From: Combretum micranthum | Taxonomy: Eukaryota; Streptophyta; Magnoliopsida; Myrtales; Combretaceae | Reading direction: 5' to 3' | DNA: 64,000 nucleotides | NCBI GenBank assembly: GCA_024138025.1 | Contig: JAMXBD010000208.1 | Coordinates: forward strand, 620,001-684,000 | Part shown: positions 50,093 through 62,880 of the stretch, in pieces | How positions within the stretch are numbered: position 1 is the first letter of the stretch | Layout of the letters: each line of letters starts with the position of its first letter | Position numbers and translations under genes: made by a program | Notes under the pieces: generated by a model | Told to the model about the DNA's origin: nothing | The model's database searches: none | What the model saw: the letters and a program-made list of their open reading frames with translations, nothing else

Positions 50093-50463
50093 ACTTTGCC
50101 TGTTTCTGGATTGCTTCATTCATGTCAAGGTCTCTCTGACACGACAGCATAAGTACCTGTCTTCCAAATGGGATGGATCCAAGTTCAAATCCTCGTTCTC
50201 TGAATGGTCATGGCACAGAGTAGTTCGGAATTTGCTTCATTCATTTCCTGCAAGAATGCCTGCCTCACAAGACATATCAGATTAAGACATTGAGATTACT
50301 GGTATGAATTCAGGATGAAACATGGTATTCTTGAGGATTGGTTCATTATTCCTGGTAAAATTCAGGCATTAGGATGTTGTTGTATCATATAGTGTGTGTT
50401 CTATACGAGTGAGTCAAATTGCTTCTTCCTTTGTTTTAGGGATTTGTACAGATTTTGAATTGA

Positions 50464-50469
50464 AATAAA
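50464..50469 (+). terminator. Candidate poly(A) signal of NIK
   Basis: AATAAA lies 372 bp past the stop codon, downstream of T-rich sequence. Plant signals are loose, so this is only a candidate. Confidence 0.35.
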
Positions 50470-51411
50470 AACAGAGCAAAAAAGAAATGCTATCTGTTTT
50501 GTGTTTGAATGCAGACTCTTAAGATTTCCCTCGATTGAGATTGATTAAATTTTAAAATATTTTATGACATTACTATCATATTACTTTATTTTTTATTATT
50601 TTTTCATTTCTAAAACTTTTTTTTTTTACTACTTCAATCATTAATTACACATAATAATAATTTATATAAAAAGAATATAAATTTAGAGATTATTTTAATT
50701 TAAAATTACATGAATGAGGGTAAAAAAACAAAAAAAAAGCAATAATTGTTTTTTAAATAGTAAATATCCTTTCCCTTTAAATTATAGGAAAATTTAGCAA
50801 CTTTCACAAACTTCCATTACACAAGTGGTATTCATGTCCCGAGAAAAGGTTCATTCAGCGTGATACATCACATGAAATGATTATTGATGTATGAATATTA
50901 GTAAAATTTTTCCATTCCATAGTTTTACGAAAACTATGTATTGTTTATACCATTTGTTAAAAACATATTGATACTTATATAGCACTCACTTTAATATAAT
51001 TGTATTACGTATGAAATAATAAAATTAACCATTTCTTAAAATTGTTAAAATTGAGAGCTACTTACATTTTGGTTTTTTGTTCTCTCTAGGTGCACATTTT
51101 ATTGTTTTTAGTAAATTGGTGCACCATCCAGCATGAACACACAAAAAATGATGTTTTTATTGTGTCCACGTTTAAAAAAAAAAAAAAGTTCATTGGGTTT
51201 GGACATTTTGCACTAGTGTTTGAGGGGCAGGGACGTTGTTGATGTGAGCTACGTTTGCTTAACTCAGTTGCTGGACCTAATTTCTTTGACTTGTGACCAA
51301 AATTGCATCATTACCGTCTGCTGACTCTACTCAATGCATTTGCTCTCACTTTGCTTTTCTCCTTATAAATCCTGTGGATGTAACTAGCAAGGCGTTGAAA
51401 TAATTTTTGAT

Positions 51412-51490
51412 CGCTGGTCTTATAGCCTAGTAGCATCGTCTTTTAAAAAAAATACTGAGTTCAAATTTTTTCTTTCCTTTTATAATGACC
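51412..51490 (+). mobile_element. SINE-like segment, copy 2
   Basis: GGTCTTATAGCCTAGTAGCA (A-box-like) is followed after about 25 bases by GAGTTCAAATT (B-box-like), in the same arrangement as 23447-23535. Confidence 0.35.
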
Positions 51491-52672
51491 AATAAAGCAA
51501 CGATGTTTTAGATCTATTTTTCGAATATATAATGTTTTTCTTATTGAAAATACAAACATACACGTCTAAGTTTCGTATAAAGTCAGGAGATCGCATAATC
51601 TTTACAATTATCAAAGAAAAGTTGAAACACAATCTTTATGAAGATTTTCAACCGAAAAAGATGTTTGAGTGCAAAATATTTATGTATCTGTATCTCCATA
51701 AATTGCCCTCACATCGGTGGTTTCATACTAAGGTCCAAAAAATCAGATGTTAAGACATAAGTGTCGGCCATAATTGCTCAATAGTTGCAAATCATAATGA
51801 AGTCAACAAAATTAAAAAGGCATAGACTTAGTAACGTATAATCAATAATCAAGATACCATCTATATCGGCTGATAAAGTCATTTTCATTCCAAGGTTCTT
51901 AGTGGATGGGCATAGGCTAAAAGCCTCCCATTTTTAATGGATAAAGTTAGGTTCTTAAATTAGTAATCATACACAGGGAAATTCTTTGGTTTCATTATTA
52001 ATTTTGATGGGAGCAGCTCTGTTATTATCTAATAACTCACATCATATCCAACCATGATCGAATTACTAAAATAATTAATATTCTAATTACGATAAGATGA
52101 TTAAATAGACGGTCTCTTGATGGGACCATAAAAACTTTCTCGTACACAACAAATGACCATGCTTTGCTTTGTCTTCTATCATTCCATTTATTATATATTT
52201 AATAATCGTTAGATATGAACATTTTTATGTGGAAATAATTTATATTAGTAAAATCTCTATAAAAATCTAAGAATAAAGTGAAGAAGTTTTAAAGGTATAA
52301 AGGTTTTTTTTGTTTTGGGTATTATGACTGGAAAGAAGTAAAATATAGACTGGGTAATAAGTTAATTTGGAAGATATCAGTCAAAAGTAAACCATTTACA
52401 ATCTAGCTCACATCTGTCGGAAGAAGCATAGAATGGAGATATACACAAGATATATATCCTCTAGTATATTTTTGAGTAATATCTCTTTTTTGTGTATTTA
52501 TTTTTTTCTTTTTGTTTTTCACTATATGACAGATACAAGATATAGGTATTACATACTATTACTAGTTGCTGCAGATGCTATCTTGATTCTTACTTTTATT
52601 ACTAAGTTTATACAAACGCCACCGTTAACTTTGTTGTATTTTTTGTTGGCTTTGTTGATATGCAATTATTTT

Positions 52673-52851
52673 AGTTTGGATTATCTGATTTTTCATCTGT
52701 ATCTTATTTGTATTTGATTTATATTTGATCCGTTTGATTTGTTTATGAGTAAAGATATATGCTTTTCATCTGTATTTATTCATTGACATATATTCTATTC
52801 GAAAATGATAAAAAAGATGTCAAAATGGTTAGAATAAGTCGAACCAAACAA
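52673..52851. mobile_element. GTTTGG-family MITE
   Basis: It starts AGTTTGGATTATCTG and ends GAACCAAACA. It shares TTTGTTTATGAGTAAAGATA and GTCAAAATGG blocks with the copy at 34563-34745. Confidence 0.6.
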
Positions 52852-53214
52852 ATCCTTAATCTTTGGGCCAAAAAAAAAAAAAAAAGAGCAGACCCTTAAT
52901 CTATGAGCTAACTTGACTGAGATTTATGTCTTACGTTTGTTCTTCTTGACTGTGTCTGACTTGTGCGTGTCTCATACCACATGATTAGTTAATTTTATAG
53001 GGATAGGAGAGGAGCAGCTATTAATCCAATACAATGTTGTTGCTGTGTTTCGATTGCAATTTTTACATTACGACCGTCTTTACAGAAGTTTCATCATTGT
53101 CCAGTAAGAAAATGTAGTTTCTCCTTAGGTTCCAATGAATAATCAATCCTTGGTCTTCCCCACATACTTTTATACTCCCCAGTCCCCACCCTTGAGTTCC
53201 TAGTCTACTAATCA

Positions 53215-53510
53215 AACCATATCTGGATTAGACCATCAATGCTTAACTGCCATAATGTAACCCTGATGCAACCCTAATCAAACCACTTAGTCACAATTCC
53301 TTAAATTCATATGGCTTGTACCATTTGATGATGTTGAACCCCCAGATGCAATCCAACCAAACCACCACGTCACAATATTTGGATCCACACAACTCAAACC
53401 ATTTGGTAATGTTGAAATTAAACCCCACTAAACAACCTGATCGAAACCATTGGATCATCATGACTTGGACCACCTAACCACGCCAAACCCCACCATGCCA
53501 CTTAAGTATG
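53215..53510. repeat. Degenerate tandem repeat (about 70-80 bp unit)
   Basis: The ordered words CAAACCAC, CGTCACAAT or AGTCACAAT, ACCATTTG-TGATGTTG or TAATGTTG, and CCCC recur about three times with decreasing similarity. Confidence 0.5.
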
Positions 53511-54488
53511 ATTACTAGATCCTTATGAGCCGACCATCTAACTATGTGGAAGCTAGGGTTTGTTTAAGGTTTTAAGGTTAGGGTTCAAAAGACAAGGGAA
53601 TTTTTATTTATTTATTAATTTTAAATATAACACGATCTATTAATTGTATCACTTTAGGTGCAACCAAACAAATTAAATGCAATTCATTTCCTAGTTTATC
53701 AAGTTCAGGCAATCCAATATAATATTAAAATTTTGTTCGGTATTTTGCATATTTATTATGGCTTACCAAATTTTACACTTTTTTTTTTCCCAAAATTTGA
53801 ATAAGTATGGACCACCTAATACATCATTAATAAATTAAATTTGAACCTACAAGTTTAAGGTGGTGATAAAATTAGTATGTCTAAGTTTTTTTTTTTCCCT
53901 TTATATTATTGATATTAATAAGACTTTAAAACATTCCCATAAATTTGGATTCCATTTTAAAATTTTTGGACGCTACGTTTGTAGGTTAATATAAAATTCG
54001 TTTTTCCACCAATAATTATGTATATAATTTTTATTTCACCATTAAATAACCTAGGAGGGGAGGAAATTTTTTTTAATTATTATTATTTTTTACATATTTT
54101 ATGATCCGTTTTAAAAAGATACGATACATACTTTTCAATTGCATTACATATTTTCAATCTTTGCATCCACACGAAGCATTCCATAGAAATAAATAGATAA
54201 AATGTAAACACACGTAGCTCTGAAAATACCTTTCATTAGTACTATGATTCAACACATTAGTAGTGGCTGAATAAAGCAGGTCAAAGAAAACGTAATCGAA
54301 TCACAAGAATGAAGAAAACGAAAAATAGAAGAGTCATGAATCATGGCAATCTTTTTCTGGGCCAACAAAGTTCCTATGACTTAGCACAATTATGGCCAAG
54401 TATATGTGATCAAGATTCAAGACTAGACAATTCCATTTGCAGGCAAAGCACTTATGGATGGGGCTACTTCAACTAGACAGCGTCACAT

Positions 54489-54507
54489 TTGTGTGTGTGT
54501 GTGTGTG
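54489..54507. repeat. (GT)n microsatellite
   Basis: About nine GT dinucleotides. Confidence 0.9.
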
Positions 54508-55019
54508 GTCTAACATCAAGTGATTAATACAGCTTTCATGGGACCAAGAAGCCATGTGAAGGTAACATGTGTGGCCATTGTTAGAAGTTGTGGTGGAGAA
54601 TGCATGCTTCATCTAGTTCATTCTTTGTTGGCAATTTCCTAGTGGGAATTGGAAGTTGCCCATTTGGGGTCATCCTAGTCAGCTATCTAACTCTGGGTTG
54701 TGCACAACTCAAGTGATTCCACATGTGTAAGTACTGTGATAAGGAAAACGATGAAAATAATGGTAATACATGTTATGTGTGATGTATGCTTGTGTAAATA
54801 CCAAGCATTTACTAATACATGTAGTATTTTGCAAAACATGGATAAATTTTTTAATTACCTTTTATATTTAGTATATATTTAAATATGATTTCTATCTACT
54901 TAACACGTATATAAAATGCGTAAAATCTAATCATTTTTTTTAAATGATCACTTGGTGCTAATGTATGCTCTCTTATCGCTTCACTGTTTTTGATGCTATG
55001 TTGTATTATGTTATTATGC

Positions 55020-55930
55020 ATGCATCAGGCAAAATCTGTCCATTTAAAGCGAATTTAATCTTCTTAGACAGTTAAATTTTTGTCTTAATAAGCTTACTGA
55101 GGTGAAAATTTTGCCTTAAAATTTCACACGTGTTGAATGGTCCTGTTAGGCCAAAAGAGGCAAAAATCGCCTCATAATTGAAGAGAAAGGCAATTTTTGT
55201 TTAAATGAAAATATGAGGCGAGTTTTGCCTCTAAGAAGGATACAAAGGTGAAACTCACCTCTTATCCATTTTTTTATTTGAATATTTTGTATTTGAAATT
55301 AACGAAATTCGTATTTAAAAAAAATTATTCAAATTGATAAATATTTCATATTTCGAGTTATTTTTAATAGGAATTTTATATTGTTAATTATAATTAATGA
55401 AATATTTATATATTTCATATTTTTTTACATATATTTTATAAATAATGAAATTATTCTATGGTTGTGAATGTATTTTTATTTGTGCAAAAACTACATATTT
55501 GAAATCATCAAACACTTGAAACATCAAATAAAATTCATTCATTACTTAACAAACATGAAACAGATACAAATAAAAAGAAAACAACCATATTCCTATAATA
55601 ATAAAATATTACATTTATTTTGATTTTGTTGAATCTATATTAACACATTGATAAGATGATCTACACATGCAAAATTCACACACAAAAAGATCAGTTTAAA
55701 ATCATCACAAAACAAGATAAATTGAAAAGTTAAAAAAAAAAAATTAAAACATGAACACAATGGAAGTTAAAGGAGATCAAACAAAGAAATAGAGAGAATA
55801 ATCCAACTAGATCATCAAAATGACTATGTGAAGCACGATAGTGTGGCAAATTTCGACATATTGTCCTAGTCAGCAAGGTGAATTTTGCCTCATTTTAAGG
55901 CTAATTGAGGCAAACTTCACCTTAATTTCC
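55020..55930. repeat. CACTA subterminal GAGGCAAAA repeats
   Basis: GAGGCAAAA, TTTTGCCTC and close variants recur in both orientations at about 55110-55260 and 55875-55925, partly as short palindromes (GAGGCAAAAATCGCCTC). This is the sort of clustered short motif that CACTA transposases bind near element ends. Confidence 0.5.
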
Positions 55931-56474
55931 AAGTCCGAATTCTTGTGCCCATGCCAACTATTTTGTGTAAGTTTTTGGACTCTTTCTACATGAGAATTTT
56001 CTTTCCTACCCCCACTATTAAATATTTACATATTTGAAATAAAATTGAAATTTAGTTTTTTTGAAATTTATTAAAGATGTTAATAAAGTATATATAATTG
56101 TAAACAATATTAATATAAGTTGATTATTATAATTTAAATTATATATATGCAAATATTATTATTGTAAATTAATTTATATGTGCTATGTAAATTATATATT
56201 GATAATAGTACTTTATAAAATTGAGCACACAATTGTAAATATCACATGTTATATATATTATTATTAAAATCTATTTTTGGGATTGTTCTTGAAATTAATC
56301 AACCTAGATTTGTGAAATATGAAAACTTAACATGGAATAACATGCATGGAAATCATCATACAGTCTATCCATATAAATTAAAGACATAAAACGATTTATG
56401 ATGATCCACATGATCTATAACACAACAATAAAGTCCAAAAAAAGAAAAAAAAATAGAATTGTAAAGTCCAAACA

Positions 56475-56943
56475 TCAGAAATAGCGAAAATAAATCCCTG
56501 GCATGCCTAACGTCTTTGAGACTATTATTGTTGTTAGGGACAAGTCAATCTTGAAATCGACGTCGTCTGAAACACTGTGACCAAGGAAGTCAAAGGTGGT
56601 GTTGGATGGTAAATAGAAGGCTATGCAAGGTATTGAGGAGGAAACTGGGATAAGCTTAGACTTGGGGGTGGAGCCATGCTTGTGAATGGGAGCAAGCCAA
56701 AGGGGGCTACTTGTAATGAAGACTGACCAAAACCTAACCCCCTTGACCATGGGGTAAAACTCGATAAGGGAAGTTGACCTCTTTGTTGTGTGGAGCTACC
56801 ATGGGAATGTGGTGCATGCATGAACCTAGATAGTTGGCTTGGCATCCCATAAAAACCCTGGTACGATTGCAAATAAGGTGTTGGTGGTGCAAGTGGTGTG
56901 AGCTTAATTGGTTGGGATTTAAGCCACTATCGGTAGTACCCAT
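56475..56943 (-). pseudogene. CACTA ORF C-terminal Pro/Ser/His-rich region
   Basis: Overlapping minus-strand frames encode low-complexity Pro/Ser/His/Gln-rich sequence. It lies directly downstream of the Transposase_24 segment, where such proteins have a disordered tail. No catalytic domain. Confidence 0.4.
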
Positions 56944-57029
56944 GTGTGGTGCAGGTTGATGATGTGAAGGGTACTACCTAAAGGAAGACATTATAGGAGG
57001 ACGGACATATTTCATTAGCATATGAATTT

Positions 57030-57516
57030 GCTCTTGCATCTAATCTGTCTGACCTGCTTCATGGTCCTATTGTACTTAAAGTGTACAAAATCCTCATCAC
57101 GTGATTGCTCGTAATAGCCATGTTTGTGTTGATCTGTTGGCATACCATAGCTAAAACCACGCGATTTCCAGTTCTGTGCCCTAAAACCTCCTCAATCTCC
57201 TCATCGGTCATAGATGGCTGACTTGTCACAGCAGCACGATTGTCCTCCTCTTTCCTCTTACTTTCTATAATGGCCTGATTGAAAAAAGGAAAGATGGTGT
57301 AATATAATGATATAAAATGATGGATATGGTGTATCATTGTAGAATATAAAAATCAAATATACTTACGTAATTTTGCATTGACTCCACTAACTCCCAACAA
57401 TTAGTTAATTGTCTCTTCTCTTTCCTCAAATGCATGTACTTGTAGTTCTTACTTAGTGTACACTTTTGTAATACAAGATATGTGAAAATAAGAATAAATA
57501 TAAAACATAACTTCAC
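57030..57516 (-). pseudogene. Transposase_24-type (plant Ptta/En/Spm) ORF
   Basis: Two frames: 57516-57334, with a basic segment and LTNCWELVESMQNY, and 57337-57059, with SKRKEEDNRAA then MTDEEIEEVLGHRTGNRV. The latter matches the 'LGxRSGY'-type signature of plant transposase 24 proteins. An intron may separate them. The role in transposition is accessory DNA binding by family analogy. Confidence 0.55.
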
Positions 57517-57539
57517 ATACCATGTGGGTATCGTGACAG

Positions 57540-58199
57540 CAGATCAACACATTTATAGAATGATAGACTTGAGATTAAGGGAGTGGAATACCTATGACAA
57601 AGGTAATTTTGGTTGAAAAGGACCTATAACTATCTAATAGATGATCGAATTATATATAATCTATGGGTATTTACAAGTCTGCTGTACATTTTTTTTTTTT
57701 TTACAACTTTATATACAAGTTTTGTATTTACTGCATTATGATCTATATAATCTAAAGAGTATTTGCAAGTGTATTTTTTTTTGAAAATTTATTTATTTAC
57801 AAAAAATGAAAATAAAAACAAGATTGAGGATAATTATATTATATACAGCTTTTTTTATATCACAATGATGTACACTATTTTACATGAGTAAAAAAAACGT
57901 TTTTATCTTTTTTTATTCAGGATAATTTACAAGTTTAGCATTTTGTTACTATATACAAATGACTATAATACTAACAACAACCATTATTTACAAAGTACAA
58001 TAAATTATTCACATTACATATTACACATATAATTTACATGGATGCAAATTTAGGGGTTGATGACTAATTAATCATGGGGAAATTCTGATATTTTCATTCC
58101 AATTATAACCTTGTTTTAAAAAAATGAGTTAAATGATTTTCAAGGGGAGAACTTTAAAAGGATTTGAAATTGTAACTCCTTAAGGTATGCCCCATTATT
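57540..58199. other. AT-rich non-coding interval in CACTA element
   Basis: No coding signal was seen. It probably belongs to an intron or upstream part of the CACTA accessory gene. Confidence 0.4.
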
Positions 58200-58254
58200 A
58201 TTTAATCGCCAACCCAAGTTTCATGAATGCAATTTGGTGGGTACTAGAGGTTCC

Positions 58255-58289
58255 TCGGTTTAGTAAATCGCGAATCAACACTAAACCGA
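58255..58289. other. Hairpin: 10-bp perfect stem, 15-base loop
   Basis: TCGGTTTAGT (58255-58264) and ACTAAACCGA (58280-58289) are perfect complements. Further GG/CC pairing is possible outside. It is in the gypsy leader zone; function unknown. Confidence 0.7.
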
Positions 58290-59506
58290 AGCGGAGGTTA
58301 TTTTGTGAACCAGAGGTAGAAAAGCCACAGACTCCGGATCTTAGTAGCGACCTCCTTGCCTAGGGCCTAAGATGGTCTGGTTCTGACCACATCTAGCACA
58401 CATTTTCATAAATTGGCCCAAAAAATATCATGTGCCCCTATTAGGTTTATTTATAGAATTTCCTTTTCATCTGCATCACTTAAAAAACATATTAGTACAA
58501 CTTTTTACAAATTAATAATTATACAAATAATACACAAGAACGAGCATAAAATAAAATAAAATTTAAATTTAAGAATTTCAAATGGCTAGCCCTATAAAAA
58601 AAAAGGCATCCCTACTGGATTCACCAAGCTGTAGAACTTGGATTTTTCATTTCTGGTTTATTTTCTTTTAATCTGATTCATATCAAACCTGAACCCATTT
58701 AATACGAACCCTCGACTAGGAATTAAAAGAAATTTTAACTTTTGAAAAAATGTTTTAGAGTCGCCACACGATTAGAATTGCAAAAATTATAAGTTAGGAT
58801 TAATAGGTTGGTTAATCCTAACTAAGCTACAAGTCTGCGAAAAATTCAATTTAAAACCAATTTTTATAAACCAGAGTTTTTTGGATTTGGGGGCTATCCT
58901 ATTAAATCCTTTATGGTTACCACTTAAAATTCATAACTTAACATTTATCCTTTTAATGCTAAAAAAAAAAAAATCAAATTTCATGAATTTAAACATTTAC
59001 TATTGTATTTACAAATTAATGACAAGTCAACTAAAATAACAAATTAGACACATTTGCAAAGGAATATGATCGAACAAAACCTTTTTTTTTTTTTTAACTT
59101 TTATGTTGCTCAGGAAGTGCCTACATACCCACTAATCGGGATTAGACAACACGTAGTTCTTTCATGAAAACTTTAATTTGTTGGTTGATTTTAGATTTTC
59201 AATTCTTTTTATTTTAAGTTTATTAAATTTTCTTTTTTTTTTTTTATTGAAATAGACTTTTATGTGAGATCCTAATAACTACTCTTTTATTTTTTTTTAG
59301 AAAATAGGTTTTCCTCAGTTTAAATTTTTTTATACATATATTTTATATATCTTATCTTATTTATAATGTACTACTATTCAAACATAGATACACATATATA
59401 TTTTTTCAGAAAAGAAAAAAAAAATTCTATTTTTTTTATATTTTTTTCATTTGTTATATAATTTTTTATTACATCCTATTGTTTTTTTTAACTATAATTA
59501 TAACTC

Positions 59507-59558
<52 letters not shown>

Positions 59559-59584
59559 TGATCATCATCATCATCATCATCATC
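59507..59584. repeat. (TAA)n(ATC)n compound microsatellite
   Basis: About 17 TAA triplets are followed by about 8 ATC triplets. Confidence 0.95.
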
Positions 59585-60980
59585 TTACCTGGATTGGGTT
59601 GGATCTGCTGGAGTCGGGTTGGGTCGGAGCTCTAATTAGGTCGTCAAAGCTGGATTATCGAAGTCATCGGAGCTAGTCGAAGAATGTGAAAGCCACTAAT
59701 TTGGTGATTTGAGACCGCCAAACTTGCTGGATTGATTAATTTGAGGACAATAACCAATCCTATGGTGGTGGTTTGGATCGAAACTAGCTGAGGAAGGTGG
59801 TTTGAAGCTTCGAAAATGGTGGTCGTTGGTGGTTTTCCATTGAAGTGGTGACTGAGCTTTTGGGATCGATCCAAAGCTTTCAATAAGTAGAACAGACACT
59901 CCTAATACTTCCTATTACACTAAAATCACTTGAAAAATGCCCTAAGTGTGTCGATTTCGAAAATTTCGAATTTGACAAAAAACCTAGATCTCAACTTCAA
60001 ACTCGAATTTGTGGTTTTTGTGTATCCTTGATGACTGTGGATGATTCTTGGATGATCGTTGGATGGGGACTTCAATTCCTATTTATAGGGTTCAATAGTC
60101 ATATTCGGTAGTGGTCGTTCGAAATTGAAGTTGGTGGAGCACGTGCGAATCTCACCTTCTAGAACAATTTAGGTCATTAACAACCTAAGTGAGCTTCTAG
60201 ATTAAGGAGATGATTATCAAATAAGCATTCTAGAAACTCAGATGGATCAAATTCGAATTTTCAAAAATTTGTTTCGCACAAAAACCAAGTTTTTTCTTGA
60301 ACTTTGAACGAAAAGTTGAGGACCAAACCGTGATCTTTGAAGCTAGTTTTTGATTCAGAATTTTAGTATCCCATGTGTTCTTCCAGATCCCTCCATCAAT
60401 TTGATGTAAAAAAGATTCAAATTGGGTCAGAAATGAACTTAAAACCAACTCATTGCATGGGAAAAACATGGTCAGAGGTAGGGGACAACACGCGTGTGCA
60501 ACACACGCGTCCCAAACTCGTAGCATGTGCAGGCGCATGGTCTTCACGCACCATGGGGAAAAAAAATTGGACTATCCTGTGCGCGATTCGAACGTTGGTC
60601 ACTCCTATATGTGTGTGTTTTACCATCATGCCGTTGGCCCGTTTGTTTTGCACTAAAATTGCAGTTAAAGGCTTCCAAAATAAAATTAATTAAATAATTT
60701 ACTTAATTATGTTCAAAATTAAATTTATAATAATAATTAGTATTATATTAAGCCCAAAAAATTTTAATTAATTAATTAATTATTTTTTTTATTATCTTTC
60801 TTCTTCTTCTCTCTTTTTTTTCTCTATTCTTCTCCCTATTTTTTTTCTTTTTTTTATATATTCATATTTTATATTTTTATTTACATATATATTTTTTTGG
60901 TGATTTACGGACTTAATACAATATTGATTATTACTATAAATTGAAGACTTAAGTGAGCAAATATGGGGTGTCTACAATGA

Positions 60981-61479
60981 TCTTTCTGCAGAATCATGTA
61001 AGAATGTTAGTATATCCTTCCAGTATGGATATGGAAGACAAAAATTAACCATTTAAGATAAAAACCCCACTAGTATACTGCTTAGGGCATGCTTTAGCAT
61101 CCTCCATAAGCTGATCGTAGAAATCCAGGCACTACATCCTACACATTCAAAAATAGTAGTTGTTAGCGATACATTGCTTTGCTTCCAGGTCATTACAAGC
61201 AAATATATGTAACAAAGGAAAAAAAAAATAGGCATACAGACTATTCGTTAGATTCATCATTGCTTATGCCACTACAACCCTCACTTGGGTTGGGTAGGCA
61301 TGTAAGGTTTTCTAGGTCAACAAATATATAATCAATTGTAATCGTTCAAAGCCTCTCAATCGTCTATTGCATTGGCTCCTTGGTATGAGGTGGCTCTTTT
61401 AATTCACCATCTTCTATGGATTTAGATTGGAAGAGACCGTCGATGAATATATGATGATGATGAACTTTCTGTACAATTC
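60981..61479 (-). other. CACTA-derived sequence, no clear domain
   Basis: It lies between the retroelement insertion and the DUF4216 region. A short 60-residue frame (61053-61235) has no recognised motif. Confidence 0.4.
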
Positions 61480-61830
61480 TCCAATCGCCATATCACTTGC
61501 TTGGGTCCTTCAAGTAAAATACCTACTGTTCATGGTCTGTAAGAAGGTACGGGTCATTAACATTCCATGTCCTTGCTATGTTGATTGAGATGTGGTCTCC
61601 ATTGATGCTTTTTAGTTTGTGTCAAACCACTTGCATCTAAACAAAAACACTCGCATGGACCCTACGTAATTTAATTGAATAACCTCAGTGAGAATGCCAT
61701 AAAAGGTTGTCCTCTATCTATTATTTGCACCGATCATGTATATATTGTTGTTTTGTGATCTCAAGCCTGCCTCCTTAGATTTAGTGTTGTATCGGGCCTT
61801 GTTCACAATGCAAGCTATGTCGCTATAGGG
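61480..61830 (-). pseudogene. CACTA transposase C-terminal DUF4216 region
   Basis: Minus-strand frames read NNIYMIGANNR, TTFYGILTEVIQLNYVGSMR and VFLFRCKWFDT, which resemble the DUF4216 core (YYGVLTDIIELDY then VLFKCDW). A shift and stops follow near 61620, and the terminal part (about 61500-61560) retains YFT-R and DMAIGELYR. Confidence 0.65.
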
Positions 61831-62439
61831 GTAAATATTCAGGGCTCATGCCAAAGCTTTCGGATCTTCCACTACCTATTGCCAATGGAAAAACTTAAGT
61901 TCCATGATCTACAAAAGATGAAAACGAGGAAGTTAATGTTTATCCCATTGAAAAATTGTTTCAAATGATGTGGGTGAGTCACAACCTTATTTCTAAACCA
62001 CTTAGTAAAATGTTTAGATGCAATTGCACCCACATTACATACGCTTAGCACATTAAGTTCTTACTTGAACTCCTTGATAATAAATTGACTAACAGTACAC
62101 ATTAGGAAACAGTAAAAATTATGGTGTACTCAAATCATAAATGAATAAAGATGACACCACCTATCTTACATATGGTTGCATCTCCTCACAATTATTTAAT
62201 ATGATCCAATGCATTTTGTTGATTTCAACATTTGAACCAAATATGGTGCATGTGCCTATTGGATGTGTGGGTTATGCAAATATTCAAAATGATAAGGATG
62301 AACCTTCATCTAATCCCATTGCTGATGAGGCCTATTTATTCTTGAATCCATGTTCTCGAAATATAGTGAGCAAAATTGAATGCTCTCTCTTAAAACTGAA
62401 TGCTCTCACACAAAACATATGATTTGATAATGGAATCCT

Positions 62440-62880
62440 CTAGTCTTTCCTTGTTTCACAAACCTCCTTTAAGAGCTCCCATGTATGTTTCAACATGATA
62501 CATCCAACGATACTAGATAGGGTCACATATGCGTGCTTTCCTCGGAAGATGCATAAAAAGTGGGCAATGATGTCAAAACAGGAGAAAATATCATCTATAA
62601 CTTGTAAAGTGTTAGGATTATGGTTTTTTCCAAAGACTTCAGTAAATTCACACAAAGTTCTTTGGCTGTAAATTCCCTAAACAAACGAGAAACGTCACAT
62701 ATCACATCATAAATTCAGTTATCAAGAAACCCACAAATGACTATCGGGAGGATTCATTGCAGCAGGCCATGACAATCGTGGCTCTTTAGACTCATCAAAC
62801 TTACTTCCTTGGCACCTAGGCAGGACGATATATTGGAAGCATATCCATTTGGTATCTTTACATCTCTAATTAAGTTGTAA
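62440..62880 (-). pseudogene. CACTA DUF4218 region
   Basis: It begins with LKSHDCHGLLQ and ILPIVIRGF (about 62730-62800), as in the start of DUF4218. The diagnostic YRWMYHVETYMGALKGG (about 62460-62510) is in another frame, preceded by a stop. Frameshifts separate the blocks. This domain follows TNP2 in plant CACTA transposases. Confidence 0.75.

Larger units (their letters stand above)
50093..55019. other. Non-coding interval
   Basis: It includes the NIK 3' UTR, a SINE-like segment (51412-51490), a GTTTGG-family MITE (52673-52851), a degenerate tandem repeat (53215-53510) and (GT)n at 54489-54507. No gene could be supported. The open frame at 52433-52717 is hydrophobic, AT-driven and partly MITE. 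Confidence 0.55.
58200..60976 (-). mobile_element. LTR-like repeat copy B with gypsy (Tat-like) leader
   Basis: Read on the minus strand it starts TGTAGACACCCCATATTTGC at 60975. It has a TATA-like box at 60080-60087 and homology to copy A in order. Past the LTR lies AGAACTACG-TGTTGTCTAATCCCGATTAG-GGGTATGTAGGCA at about 59110-59165, a leader pattern common in Ty3/gypsy Tat elements, and then GTGGCGACTC near 58760. No gag follows before the CACTA sequence resumes, so it is truncated. (AAT)n and (ATC)n microsatellites at 59507-59584 mark the LTR/leader boundary zone. Confidence 0.6.

Noticed and set aside
52433..52717. 94-residue hydrophobic frame resembling a membrane protein
   Set aside because: T-rich composition explains the hydrophobicity, and its end is inside a MITE.
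53565..53595. TAGGGTTT/TTAGGGTT words suggesting an interstitial telomere repeat
   Set aside because: Only isolated degenerate units, no array.
54960..55020. CACTA-type terminus near 54990 (CACTG followed by T run)
   Set aside because: Does not match CACTA ends and has no flanking 3-bp duplication.
60570..60640. tRNA-like words in LTR copy B (GTTCGAATC and GGCATGATGGTAAAAC on the minus strand)
   Set aside because: Too weak to call; likely part of the LTR, no tRNA fold.
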